From positions 1 to 64,000 of the forward strand of contig CAJUDL010000012.1 in NCBI GenBank assembly GCA_910585285.1: a stretch of DNA of 64,000 bases. Reading direction: 5' to 3'. The translations under genes and the position numbers were made by a program. How positions within the stretch are numbered: the first letter of the stretch is position 1; every line of letters starts with the position of its first letter. A model generated the notes under the pieces. That model saw only the letters and a list, made by a program, of their open reading frames with translations. It searched no databases and had not been told where the DNA came from. This stretch comes from an uncultured Muribaculaceae bacterium. GTDB taxonomy: Bacteria; Bacteroidota; Bacteroidia; Bacteroidales; Muribaculaceae. Below, one piece after another: positions 1-7,531 of this stretch.

Positions 1-43
1 GATGGTACTGCGAAAGCGGGAGAGTAGGTAATCGCCGCCTTAC
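1..43 (+). rRNA. rrf: 5S ribosomal RNA, 3' end only
   Basis: The window opens inside the 3' part of a 5S rRNA. The stretch with GCGGGAGAGTAGGTA and the closing GCCGCCT matches the end of a bacterial 5S molecule, and a strong terminator follows at once. The 5' part and presumably the rest of the rRNA operon lie upstream of the window. The exact 3' end is uncertain by a few bases. Confidence 0.88.
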
Positions 44-44
44 T

Positions 45-76
45 GAAGCCTCAGGAAGACCTGGGGCTTCTTTTTT
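45..76 (+). terminator. Rho-independent terminator of the rRNA operon
   Basis: An 11-bp stem (45-55 with 60-70, one G-U pair) with a four-base loop is followed by six T residues. It directly follows the 5S end and probably closes the rRNA transcript. It lies in front of the convergent comF gene. Confidence 0.85.
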
Positions 77-104
77 GTAGTTTAATGCCGGTCCTTTTTT
101 ATGT

Positions 105-812
105 CTAAAACGTAACCCCGATTGTGAGAAGGGAGAGGCGAGTTGTGGGAGATTCTTTAAGAATGGCTTCTGCTGCGCTTGTGAGGGTCGATCCTGTGGT
201 GCAGACATCATCAAGCAGGAGGATGTGCTTATTTGCTATTTCTTCCGGCTTAATGAGGCGAAATAGATCGTTTGTATTGGAGCGTCGCTGTTCAAGGGTA
301 AGCTTGGTTTGTGTTTTATGCGGGCGAACAGCTTTTAGATTTAATTTAACCGGAATGCGTGTGATCTCATTTATGCCTTTGGCTATTTCTTCGGTTTGGT
401 TATAACCTCGTTTTGCCTTCTTAAGAATGTGCATTGGCACAGGGATGATATAGTCTATATCGGTCAGGAACGGGGTAGTTATTAATTCTCGGGCAACAAT
501 TGATCCCATGCGGGCTGCTAAGCCGCGATAATGTCTGTATTTAAGGTCTTGCATCAGAATTGAGAGATCCGAGCCGCTTGCATAGAAGAAATACCCAGTG
601 GCATGTTCAAAAGGGAACAATCCTGCAAAGCGTTGCTCCATCGGGTTCATATCATTCCTGTGATATAATGTTCGTGGTAGCCGAGAGATGCATCCTGGAC
701 AGAGATATGATTCATTGCCCGATAGTTTTGCTCCACAAAGATGACAGGTTCTCGGGAAAATGAAATCTATCATGCTGCGAAGAGCATTGTTGAGTGATGA
801 TAAAGGTTTCAT
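105..812 (-). CDS. comF: ComF family phosphoribosyltransferase-like protein
   Basis: A 235-residue protein of the ComF/GntX family, cytosolic and linked in other bacteria to DNA uptake or use of DNA as nutrient. Four cysteines near the N-terminus (C23, C26, C38, C41) form a probable zinc site. A type I phosphoribosyltransferase fold follows, with the PRPP loop LLLDDVCTTGST close to residue 200. The length is normal for the family. The start codon overlaps the recX stop in an ATGA arrangement, so the two are probably translationally coupled. The exact substrate is unknown for the whole family; family assignment is firm, function is not. Confidence 0.9.
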   Translation of the reverse strand: MKPLSSLNNALRSMIDFIFPRTCHLCGAKLSGNESYLCPGCISRLPRTLYHRNDMNPMEQRFAGLFPFEHATGYFFYASGSDLSILMQDLKYRHYRGLAARMGSIVARELITTPFLTDIDYIIPVPMHILKKAKRGYNQTEEIAKGINEITRIPVKLNLKAVRPHKTQTKLTLEQRRSNTNDLFRLIKPEEIANKHILLLDDVCTTGSTLTSAAEAILKESPTTRLSLLTIGVTF

Positions 813-1288
813 TCCCTCAGCTTTTTTAGATACGCTATTACCTTTGTTGCCAATGATGATTCATACCCACGCGAGATTAGATGACGGTATAACTTTGCGC
901 GGTCATCATATTCATTAAGATCAAGATTCTTGGCTTTTGTTGTAGAAACTTTCATTAAAGAGGTCCGATATTCCTTTTCATCGATTCCCTCCAGGGCTTC
1001 AGATATAAATGATGATGGAATCCCTTTATAAGCCAGCGCCATTCGGATCTTGTTGCGCCCCCAGCCTGAGAATCTTACCTTATCGTTTGTGAAGCTTCTT
1101 GCATATCTTGAGTTATCGATAAATTTCCCGTCGATGAGGAAGTCAATAATTTTATCGATTTCAGCTGGGGGAAGCATTTTCTTTCTGAGTTTCTCCCTTA
1201 TCTCGTGTTCACACTGCTCTGAGCGGGCACAAAGGTCAGCCATTTTTAGTCGCAACGCTTCCGGGTTAGCTGGTTTTCTATTTATCAT
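809..1288 (-). CDS. recX: RecX family regulatory protein
   Basis: A 159-residue protein, mostly helical and rich in charged residues, with the three-helix RecX repeats. Characteristic segments include SRYARSFTNDKVRFSGWGRN and the C-terminal YRHLISRGYESSLATKVIAYL. RecX proteins bind RecA and restrain its filament growth. Here the gene is not next to recA but between prmC and comF, and its stop overlaps the comF start. The length is typical for the shorter Bacteroidetes RecX proteins. Identification rests on the family pattern; interaction with RecA is inferred. Confidence 0.85.
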   Translation of the reverse strand: MINRKPANPEALRLKMADLCARSEQCEHEIREKLRKKMLPPAEIDKIIDFLIDGKFIDNSRYARSFTNDKVRFSGWGRNKIRMALAYKGIPSSFISEALEGIDEKEYRTSLMKVSTTKAKNLDLNEYDDRAKLYRHLISRGYESSLATKVIAYLKKLRE

Positions 1289-1309
1289 GATTTAAAGGGC
1301 TATTTAGAA

Positions 1310-2185
1310 TCATAATGATTTGCGACATTTGATGAAACGGTCTTTCCCGTTAATGTCTTTCACAATCGACATGTCTATGAAACCTTCTTGCTCAAGATAG
1401 GATCTGAGATCGTAAGCGTGGCGGGGATTTATCTCAAAATATAGTTTGCCATCTTTCTTGAGTGAATCTAATGCCATCGTGGCGATGCGGGTATAATAGA
1501 TGAGAGGATTGTCATCGGGAACGAATAAAGCAGAATGAGGCTCATAGTTGAGAACATTGCTATCCATGTCATTCTTTTCCGAATCATCAATATATGGCGG
1601 ATTGCTCACTATTATGTCAAAAATATTTGAGCCCGGTTCATATTTAAAGACATCAGCCTCCAAGAAATTGATTTTTGCATGCAGGTCTTTTGCATTCTCT
1701 TTTGCGACAGTAAGAGCCCCAGCGGATATGTCTATTGCAGATACATGAGAGAAAGGAAGATTTCTTGAGAGAGCGATAGCGATAGCTCCAGATCCAGTGC
1801 CGACATCAAGCACTGAAAGATCCTTGCAATCATTATTCTCTTTAACAATCAGATCTACGAGCTCTTCGGTCTCAGGGCGTGGAATTAGCGTGGATCTGTT
1901 CACCTTCAGATTCATGCCATAGAAATATGCCTCGTTGAGGATATACTGTATGGGCTCATGTTTGAGTAAGCGAGAAAGGATTTCTTCTGTTTTGACAACT
2001 AAGTATTCCGATGCCATAGTGTCGGCATGGATCAACATGTCAGTAAGGTTCCATCCCTTTAATGAATGAAAAATCAGGCGCACCATAGCTTTTGCTTCCC
2101 CTTCACCATATATGGGAGTAAGTTTGGATTGAAGTCCTCTTGAAAGCTGCGCTATATTGATATGTGTATTCTCCATGATCTTCAT
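1310..2185 (-). CDS. prmC: Peptide chain release factor N5-glutamine methyltransferase
   Basis: PrmC (HemK) methylates the glutamine of the GGQ motif in release factors RF1 and RF2 using S-adenosylmethionine. The SAM motif DVGTGSGA is at 127-134 and the catalytic NPPY at 195-198. The helical N-terminal domain and the linker IPRPETEELV (101-110) are typical. At 291 residues it has full length. The second Met (start at 2176) is an equally good start. It is first in a minus-strand series with recX 21 bp downstream and then comF. Confidence 0.95.
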   Translation of the reverse strand: MKIMENTHINIAQLSRGLQSKLTPIYGEGEAKAMVRLIFHSLKGWNLTDMLIHADTMASEYLVVKTEEILSRLLKHEPIQYILNEAYFYGMNLKVNRSTLIPRPETEELVDLIVKENNDCKDLSVLDVGTGSGAIAIALSRNLPFSHVSAIDISAGALTVAKENAKDLHAKINFLEADVFKYEPGSNIFDIIVSNPPYIDDSEKNDMDSNVLNYEPHSALFVPDDNPLIYYTRIATMALDSLKKDGKLYFEINPRHAYDLRSYLEQEGFIDMSIVKDINGKDRFIKCRKSL

Positions 2186-2310
2186 GCTTTATAGACTACA
2201 AATTAAATACTTTTTTCCAATTGAACCAAATCATTTCCCTTATCGATCATAGAAATGCAATTAAACTGGGAAGCGGATTATTGGAAATGAATGAAATTAT
2301 AACTAATTTT

Positions 2311-2497
2311 GCTAAGTAAGTGTTGGGAATTAGCTTATATTAAATTTTAGGAGATTTTGAGATGATTTCTTGATTTCGAAGAAGGAACATAGCGGGCTAT
2401 GTGACTGATGAGAAAACGAGAAAGCATCCAAAAGATTCAAAATTTAAATAAGCAAAACATTTACTTACTATAAACTAATTTTCAATACTTACTTAAG
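2311..2497. repeat. Long imperfect palindrome (~190 bp) filling the prmC-GH28 gap
   Basis: The arms of this gap pair over most of their length. The centre is ACATAGC-GG-GCTATGT at 2387-2402. Outward, TTAAATTTT on the left (2340-2348) faces AAAATTTAA on the right (2440-2448), GATTTC/GAGAAA-type segments pair between, and AAGTAAGTGTTG (2314-2325) faces CAATACTTACTT (2483-2494). The element would form a long cruciform or RNA hairpin with internal mismatches. It fills almost the whole 338-bp space between divergent prmC and the GH28 gene. No protein-coding content is seen. It may be a non-autonomous mobile element; no second copy was seen in this window. Confidence 0.7.
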
Positions 2498-2523
2498 AAT
2501 CTAAGAAAGACTCATATCGGTTT

Positions 2524-3960
2524 ATGAAAAGGAATATTATTGATAGAGGGATAATTGGGGTACTATGCCTTTTAGTTGCTGTGGAATTTGGAGCCTTTGC
2601 CGGAAAGGTGAAGGCTGCTGATTTTGCCAAGACGGGGAATTTCGTAGTGACGGATTTTGGTGCGAAGGGTGATGGCATTGTGGATGATGCGACAGCTATT
2701 CAGCAGACGATTGATGCGTGTAACGCATCAGGAGGCGGAACTGTGCTTTTCCCGGCAGGGAAGACTTTTCTCGCGGGACCGCTGCATATGCGCTCGAATG
2801 TGAATCTGCATCTGGAGCCAAATTCCATGCTGCTTGCCAATCCGGATGAAAGCATATATCATGAAAGTGCTTTCGGTGCGAATGAGGGTGAGGGTATGAT
2901 GTGGCTTTCGGGGAAGGATATCAGAAATTTCTCGATTTCCGGCACCGGACGCATTGATGGCAATGCCGTAGCATTCATGGGTGCGGAGCTTGATGATTCG
3001 TTCGAGCTTAAACCAGTCACGACCTTTGACCCGCGTCCGCATGTGCTGACGCTGATCAATGCGAGCAATGTCAAGATTTCTGATGTGACCATAGCAAATT
3101 CCGCTTATTGGACTGTACATCTTGTGGGATGTTATGACGTGGCTATATCAGATATTTCCCTGCTGAATAACCTCAAGGTGCGTAATGGCGACGGAATCGA
3201 TATCGACCATTCGCGGAAGGTGCGTATCTCGAATTGCTTCATAGAGAGCGGTGACGACTGCATCTGTCTGAAAAACCGAAGGGAATATGAAGAATACGGA
3301 CCATGTGAGGATGTGGTGGTGACCAACTGCATCATGACTTCCCGCTCCTGCGCGGTGAAAATCGGGTCAGAGAATATGGACCGCATAGCGCGCGTACTTT
3401 TCGACAATTGTATCATTACCGCCTCAAACCGTGGTGTCGGAATCCAGAACCGCGATGAGGGCACAGTGGAGGATGTGACATTCTCCAATATGATTGTGGA
3501 TTGCAAACTTTTCTCGGATGTATGGTGGGGAAAATCGGAACCTATCTACATCACTTCCTATCCACGTGCGCGCGGAAATCATAAAGATGCCGGCTGGCGC
3601 TTTCCGAAAGGTGCTACCAAAGGTGCATGCGGAGAAGTGAAGAATATCCGTTTCATCAATATTGCCTCCACTTCCGAAAATGGTATTTTCATCGGTTGCG
3701 ACATCCCCGGTAAAGTTTCCAATATTTTGCTCTCGAATGTAGATCTGACCCTTAAGAAGCAGACTTCTTTTGAGGGAGGTGTTTATGACCGCCGTCCGTG
3801 TGAAGGTGAGGGTTTCGTAAAAAGTAAGGTATTTGGCATTTTTGCAGAGAATGCTTCAGGAATCACAGTGCGCGATTTTAATGTTTCCGCTACTGATTTC
3901 CCTCTTTACGCGGCTCCAACGAATTTTGTTGATTGCTCGGATATCAAAATAACTGAATGA
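2524..3960 (+). CDS. Exported glycoside hydrolase family 28 protein (polygalacturonase-like)
   Basis: A 478-residue exported beta-helix enzyme. A hydrophobic signal segment (about residues 11-30) is followed by the N-terminal motif FGAKGDG typical of GH28 and pectate-lyase-3 folds. The catalytic region carries NGDGIDID (221-228) and GDDC (243-246), which supply the family's aspartates, and later segments VKIGSE and GIQNR. Family members cut galacturonan or related rhamnogalacturonan linkages in the periplasm or at the surface. The stop overlaps the upstream end of the next gene, so it is co-transcribed with the GH92 gene. No SusC/SusD pair is nearby. Exact substrate is unknown. Confidence 0.9.
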   Translation: MKRNIIDRGIIGVLCLLVAVEFGAFAGKVKAADFAKTGNFVVTDFGAKGDGIVDDATAIQQTIDACNASGGGTVLFPAGKTFLAGPLHMRSNVNLHLEPNSMLLANPDESIYHESAFGANEGEGMMWLSGKDIRNFSISGTGRIDGNAVAFMGAELDDSFELKPVTTFDPRPHVLTLINASNVKISDVTIANSAYWTVHLVGCYDVAISDISLLNNLKVRNGDGIDIDHSRKVRISNCFIESGDDCICLKNRREYEEYGPCEDVVVTNCIMTSRSCAVKIGSENMDRIARVLFDNCIITASNRGVGIQNRDEGTVEDVTFSNMIVDCKLFSDVWWGKSEPIYITSYPRARGNHKDAGWRFPKGATKGACGEVKNIRFINIASTSENGIFIGCDIPGKVSNILLSNVDLTLKKQTSFEGGVYDRRPCEGEGFVKSKVFGIFAENASGITVRDFNVSATDFPLYAAPTNFVDCSDIKITE

Positions 3961-3974
3961 CCGGAGGAAATCCT

Positions 3975-6200
3975 ATGAGAAAAATTTTTCTGACAGCCGT
4001 GGCGCTGATAGGTCTGACGGCAAAGGGGGAGACCCCGTTGGAGCTCGTGGATACGCGTGTAGGCACGGATGCCGCCGTCACAAAAACGGCAGGGCTTTTC
4101 GGTAAAGGATCGGAGGAACATGGGCAGACTCTGCCCGCAGTGGGAGTGCCGCACGGAATGAATCTCTGGACTCCGCAGACACGCGATACGGAGCAGAAAT
4201 GTATCGCCCCGTATTACTATTCCGATTCGAAATTACAAGGTTTTCGCAACAGTCACTGGATTGTTGGTGGTTGCACGCAAGATTATGGTTCGATGACTCT
4301 CCATGCGATGGGAAATGCACTGCGCACAACTCCGACAGCCCGCGCCACCCGTCTTGACCGCTCTTCTGAAATTGCTCGTCCGAATTATTATTCAGTCTAT
4401 CTTCCCGATGAGAATTTGAGGGCAGAGATTGCCGGGTTGTCGCGTTCGGGTATATTCCGCTTCACGTATGATAAAGATGGCATAGGGCATCTTGTGGTCA
4501 ATCCCAATTCTGATGAAGGGGAGGGGAGTATAGAGATCGATATGCAGAAGCGTGAGATACGTGGACACAATCCCGTTCATCGCATTTATCAGGGATGGGG
4601 AGAGCCTGCAGGCTTTGCCGGTTGGTTTGTGATCTCTATCCCGAAAGATCTTGAGATAATAGATTCCGGTGTCTTCCGGAATGATACGATATTTTCCGGG
4701 AAAAACTCCATCAGAAATAGAAAAGGAATCGGTGCTTATCTCTCTTTTAAAACTCACAAAGACAAGCCGGTGATATTTAAGGCGGGAAGCTCGTTTACTT
4801 CTATGCAGGGAGCTTGCGCTAATCTGAAGACCGAGATTCCGGGTTGGGATTTCGACAATGTTCGCAAAGAATCCGCCAATCGCTGGAATGACCGTTTTTC
4901 CCGTATAAAGGTTGAAGGTGGAAAAATTGAGGATCGGGCAAAGTTTTATGGCTCGCTTTACCGCTGTTCGCTTCTGCCTCGCGTGGTTAGCGATGTTGAC
5001 GGAAGTTATCCCCGTTTTGCGGGAGGACAGGAGATTCTGAAAACCGATGTTGTTGATTTTTATGATGATTTCAGCATGTGGGACACCTATCGCGCATTGC
5101 ATCCGTTGCTGACCCTTATTGATCCGAAACTCAGCGGAGATATGATGCAGAGTCTGGTGCTTAAAGGCGAGCAGGGCGGCTGGATGCCGATCTTCCCATG
5201 CTGGGGAAGTTACACGGCAGCCATGATCGGCGACCATTGCTCCGTGGCATTGGCTGACGCGGCTGTGAAAGGTGTGGATAATTTCGATCTTAGGAAAGGA
5301 TATGAGCTGCTTCGCCAAAATGCGTTTGAATCACCGGCTACGTGGAAAGAATATACCAACGGAAAAGGGAGGCGAGGATTGAAAAGTTATCTGCATTACG
5401 GATATATTCCAGTTGAGGATGGAGTTAAAGAGGCTTTTCATCAGCGAGAGCAGACTTCTCGCACCCTTGAATATGCTTTCGATGATTTCGCTCTTTCTCG
5501 TATCGCATCGATATTGGGGGAGAAAGAGGATGAACAGGCGCTGCTTAAGCGTTCGCAAAACTGGCGGAATGTCATAGACCCTGAACTCGGATATGCCAAC
5601 GGGCGACATGCCGACGGCTCTTTTGTGAAAGGCACAGATCCCTTCACTTTCAATTCAGCCATCACAGAAGGAGCACCGTGCCATTATACGTGGTATGTTC
5701 CGCATGATACGGAAGGTTTGTTCGAAGCTTTGGGCGGTAAAGCGAAGGCAGAGGTAAAGCTGGATTCGATGTTCAGCGAGCATCGATATTGGCATGGCAA
5801 TGAACCGTGTCATCAGGTAGCTTATCTTTTCAATGACTTGGGCGCACCGGAGAAAACACGCAAGCATGTGAGACATATTATCGATACGGAATATTTGAAC
5901 GTGCCGGGCGGATTGTCGGGTAATGACGATGCAGGGCAGATGTCGGCATGGCTGGTATTTTCCGCCATTGGATTCTATCCCGTGGCTCCCTCCACTCCCT
6001 GGTATTACCTTTCATCGCCTCTTTTCGAGCGTATCACGATAACGCCTGTAGGTGGAAAGAAATTTACAATAATAGCTTCTCCCGAAGCTCTGTCGCCCGA
6101 TTATAAATTGCAGGAGATTGATTTAAATGGCAAAAAAATCACATCATTCCGGCTAAATCACCAGGATATCACATCCGGAGGTAGACTTGAATTCAAATAA
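3975..6200 (+). CDS. Exported GH92 family alpha-mannosidase
   Basis: A 741-residue protein of glycoside hydrolase family 92, calcium-dependent exo-alpha-mannosidases that trim host or yeast mannose glycans. The signal peptide is MRKIFLTAVALIGLTAKG. The family hallmark GNDDAGQMSAW lies at 649-659, and the N-terminal segment beginning VDTRVGTDA is typical of the lectin-like domain. I chose the ATG at 3975 because it begins the signal peptide and has GGAGG 7 bp upstream; an in-frame ATG at 3957 overlaps the preceding stop. It forms a two-gene unit with the GH28 gene. The pairing of a pectin-type and a mannan-type enzyme without a transport system is unusual. Confidence 0.93.
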   Translation: MRKIFLTAVALIGLTAKGETPLELVDTRVGTDAAVTKTAGLFGKGSEEHGQTLPAVGVPHGMNLWTPQTRDTEQKCIAPYYYSDSKLQGFRNSHWIVGGCTQDYGSMTLHAMGNALRTTPTARATRLDRSSEIARPNYYSVYLPDENLRAEIAGLSRSGIFRFTYDKDGIGHLVVNPNSDEGEGSIEIDMQKREIRGHNPVHRIYQGWGEPAGFAGWFVISIPKDLEIIDSGVFRNDTIFSGKNSIRNRKGIGAYLSFKTHKDKPVIFKAGSSFTSMQGACANLKTEIPGWDFDNVRKESANRWNDRFSRIKVEGGKIEDRAKFYGSLYRCSLLPRVVSDVDGSYPRFAGGQEILKTDVVDFYDDFSMWDTYRALHPLLTLIDPKLSGDMMQSLVLKGEQGGWMPIFPCWGSYTAAMIGDHCSVALADAAVKGVDNFDLRKGYELLRQNAFESPATWKEYTNGKGRRGLKSYLHYGYIPVEDGVKEAFHQREQTSRTLEYAFDDFALSRIASILGEKEDEQALLKRSQNWRNVIDPELGYANGRHADGSFVKGTDPFTFNSAITEGAPCHYTWYVPHDTEGLFEALGGKAKAEVKLDSMFSEHRYWHGNEPCHQVAYLFNDLGAPEKTRKHVRHIIDTEYLNVPGGLSGNDDAGQMSAWLVFSAIGFYPVAPSTPWYYLSSPLFERITITPVGGKKFTIIASPEALSPDYKLQEIDLNGKKITSFRLNHQDITSGGRLEFK

Positions 6201-6227
6201 AAGGATATGGCATATTTATAAATAAAA

Positions 6228-6253
6228 AGAGGTGTTCCACATGGAGCACCTCT
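6228..6253 (+). terminator. Stem-loop, probable terminator after GH92
   Basis: An 11-bp stem AGAGGTGTTCC / GGAGCACCTCT with a four-base loop lies 27 bp after the GH92 stop. It lacks a clean T-run on the 3' side (TCTGCC follows), so termination is likely but less certain. Confidence 0.5.
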
Positions 6254-6382
6254 TCTGCCACTACTTATCTCTGTTATCTGGTTCCGCCAAACAGCCATAT
6301 ATTTTTAATAAATATTAACAATGATCTGTGTCACAATTCTTCTTTTGGTTCGTAAGCAGTGGGTTAACTAAGATAAAAATAT

Positions 6383-6390
6383 TATCTTTG
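6383..6390 (+). promoter_or_regulatory. Bacteroidetes -7 box TATCTTTG for the acyltransferase-caspase operon
   Basis: TATCTTTG fits the Bacteroidetes -7 consensus TAnnTTTG exactly and lies 28 bp before the start codon of the next gene. No convincing -33 TTTG occurs at the expected distance, so this is a probable but not certain promoter. Confidence 0.55.
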
Positions 6391-6418
6391 CAGCAAATAA
6401 CCTAACAGAAACATCTTT

Positions 6419-7495
6419 ATGTCCTTCAAACGGCTTTTATCACTCGACATAATGCGAGGCATGACCATAGTTTGTATGATCATAGTCAATAATGGCGGTG
6501 GTCCTGACAATTACATGCATCTGGAGCATAGTGAATGGAACGGCATCACAGTGTGTGATCTTGTATTTCCCTTCTTTCTTTTCATAATGGGTATGACCAC
6601 GTATCTCTCACTTGGCAAGAGGAACTTCGATCGTTCTTCACCAACGATACGCAAGATATTGAAACGCACGATACTTATTTTATTTATCGGGTGGGCGATA
6701 CATTGGTTTGCCAATGTATGCTATGGCAATGGATGGCTCGATTTCGGACATTTGCGCCTCACGGGAGTGTTGACCCGAATCGCGCTTTGTTATGGAATTG
6801 TGTCATTTATGGCACTGTATATGAGCCGCAGGACTATGGCTATCACGGCAGGAATCTTGCTGGCTGTGTATGGCGCTATGCTATTGCTTTATAACGGATA
6901 TGCTAATGACACAACAAACATCAATGCTTTGATCGATCGATGGCTACTTCCGGAAGGACATCTCTACACCAAAAGGCCGGTTGATCCGGAAGGTGTGCTT
7001 GGCACTATTCCCTCTGTGGCGCATACGATCATCGGTTTCTGTTGCGGAGCGATATTGATGAAAAAAGAGAGACTGGATGGGCGTCTGTTGCAGCTTTTTG
7101 TGGTGGCAATGCTGCTGATGGTGGGAGGTTTTATCCTCAGTGGAATATTACCTGAAAACAAACGGATCTGGAGCCCGAGTTATGTGCTGATAACCTGCGG
7201 AATGGCAGCGGCACTTCTTTCCACAATCTCATATTTCACCGACATCAAAGGGTATCGCAAGGGTTGGACATTCTTTGAGGCATTCGGTGTGAATCCACTG
7301 TTTCTATATGTGCTCGGCGACATTGCCGGCATAGTTCTCGGTGCTACTCATGCCAAGCGTCCGATATACGAATGGATATTAGGCTGGAGTCAGATTCCGG
7401 AGCTTGCATCCGCCATCTATGCCGTATCGCTGATGCTCGTTTGCGGAGCTGTGGCTTACCCTCTCTACCGTCGCCGCATCTACATCAAAATTTAA
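6419..7495 (+). CDS. HGSNAT-like membrane acyltransferase (COG4299/DUF5009 type)
   Basis: A 358-residue integral membrane protein with about ten hydrophobic segments. The N-terminal motif RLLSLDIMRGMTIVCMIIVN and the following DLVFPFFLFIMG are characteristic of the family that includes eukaryotic heparan-alpha-glucosaminide N-acetyltransferase. Bacterial members are thought to move acyl groups across the inner membrane onto sugars; the acceptor here is unknown. It starts 28 bp after a good -7 box and ends 9 bp before the next open frame, so it heads an apparent operon with the caspase-like and Sel1-like genes. Confidence 0.85.
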   Translation: MSFKRLLSLDIMRGMTIVCMIIVNNGGGPDNYMHLEHSEWNGITVCDLVFPFFLFIMGMTTYLSLGKRNFDRSSPTIRKILKRTILILFIGWAIHWFANVCYGNGWLDFGHLRLTGVLTRIALCYGIVSFMALYMSRRTMAITAGILLAVYGAMLLLYNGYANDTTNINALIDRWLLPEGHLYTKRPVDPEGVLGTIPSVAHTIIGFCCGAILMKKERLDGRLLQLFVVAMLLMVGGFILSGILPENKRIWSPSYVLITCGMAAALLSTISYFTDIKGYRKGWTFFEAFGVNPLFLYVLGDIAGIVLGATHAKRPIYEWILGWSQIPELASAIYAVSLMLVCGAVAYPLYRRRIYIKI

Positions 7496-7531
7496 ATAAC
7501 TGTAATGTACACTAATTCCGGCACTGTTTTA

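Noticed and set aside
4392..5318. 308-codon minus-strand open frame inside the GH92 gene
   Set aside because: It is antisense to a well-supported GH92 coding region, its translation resembles no family, and it has no promoter.
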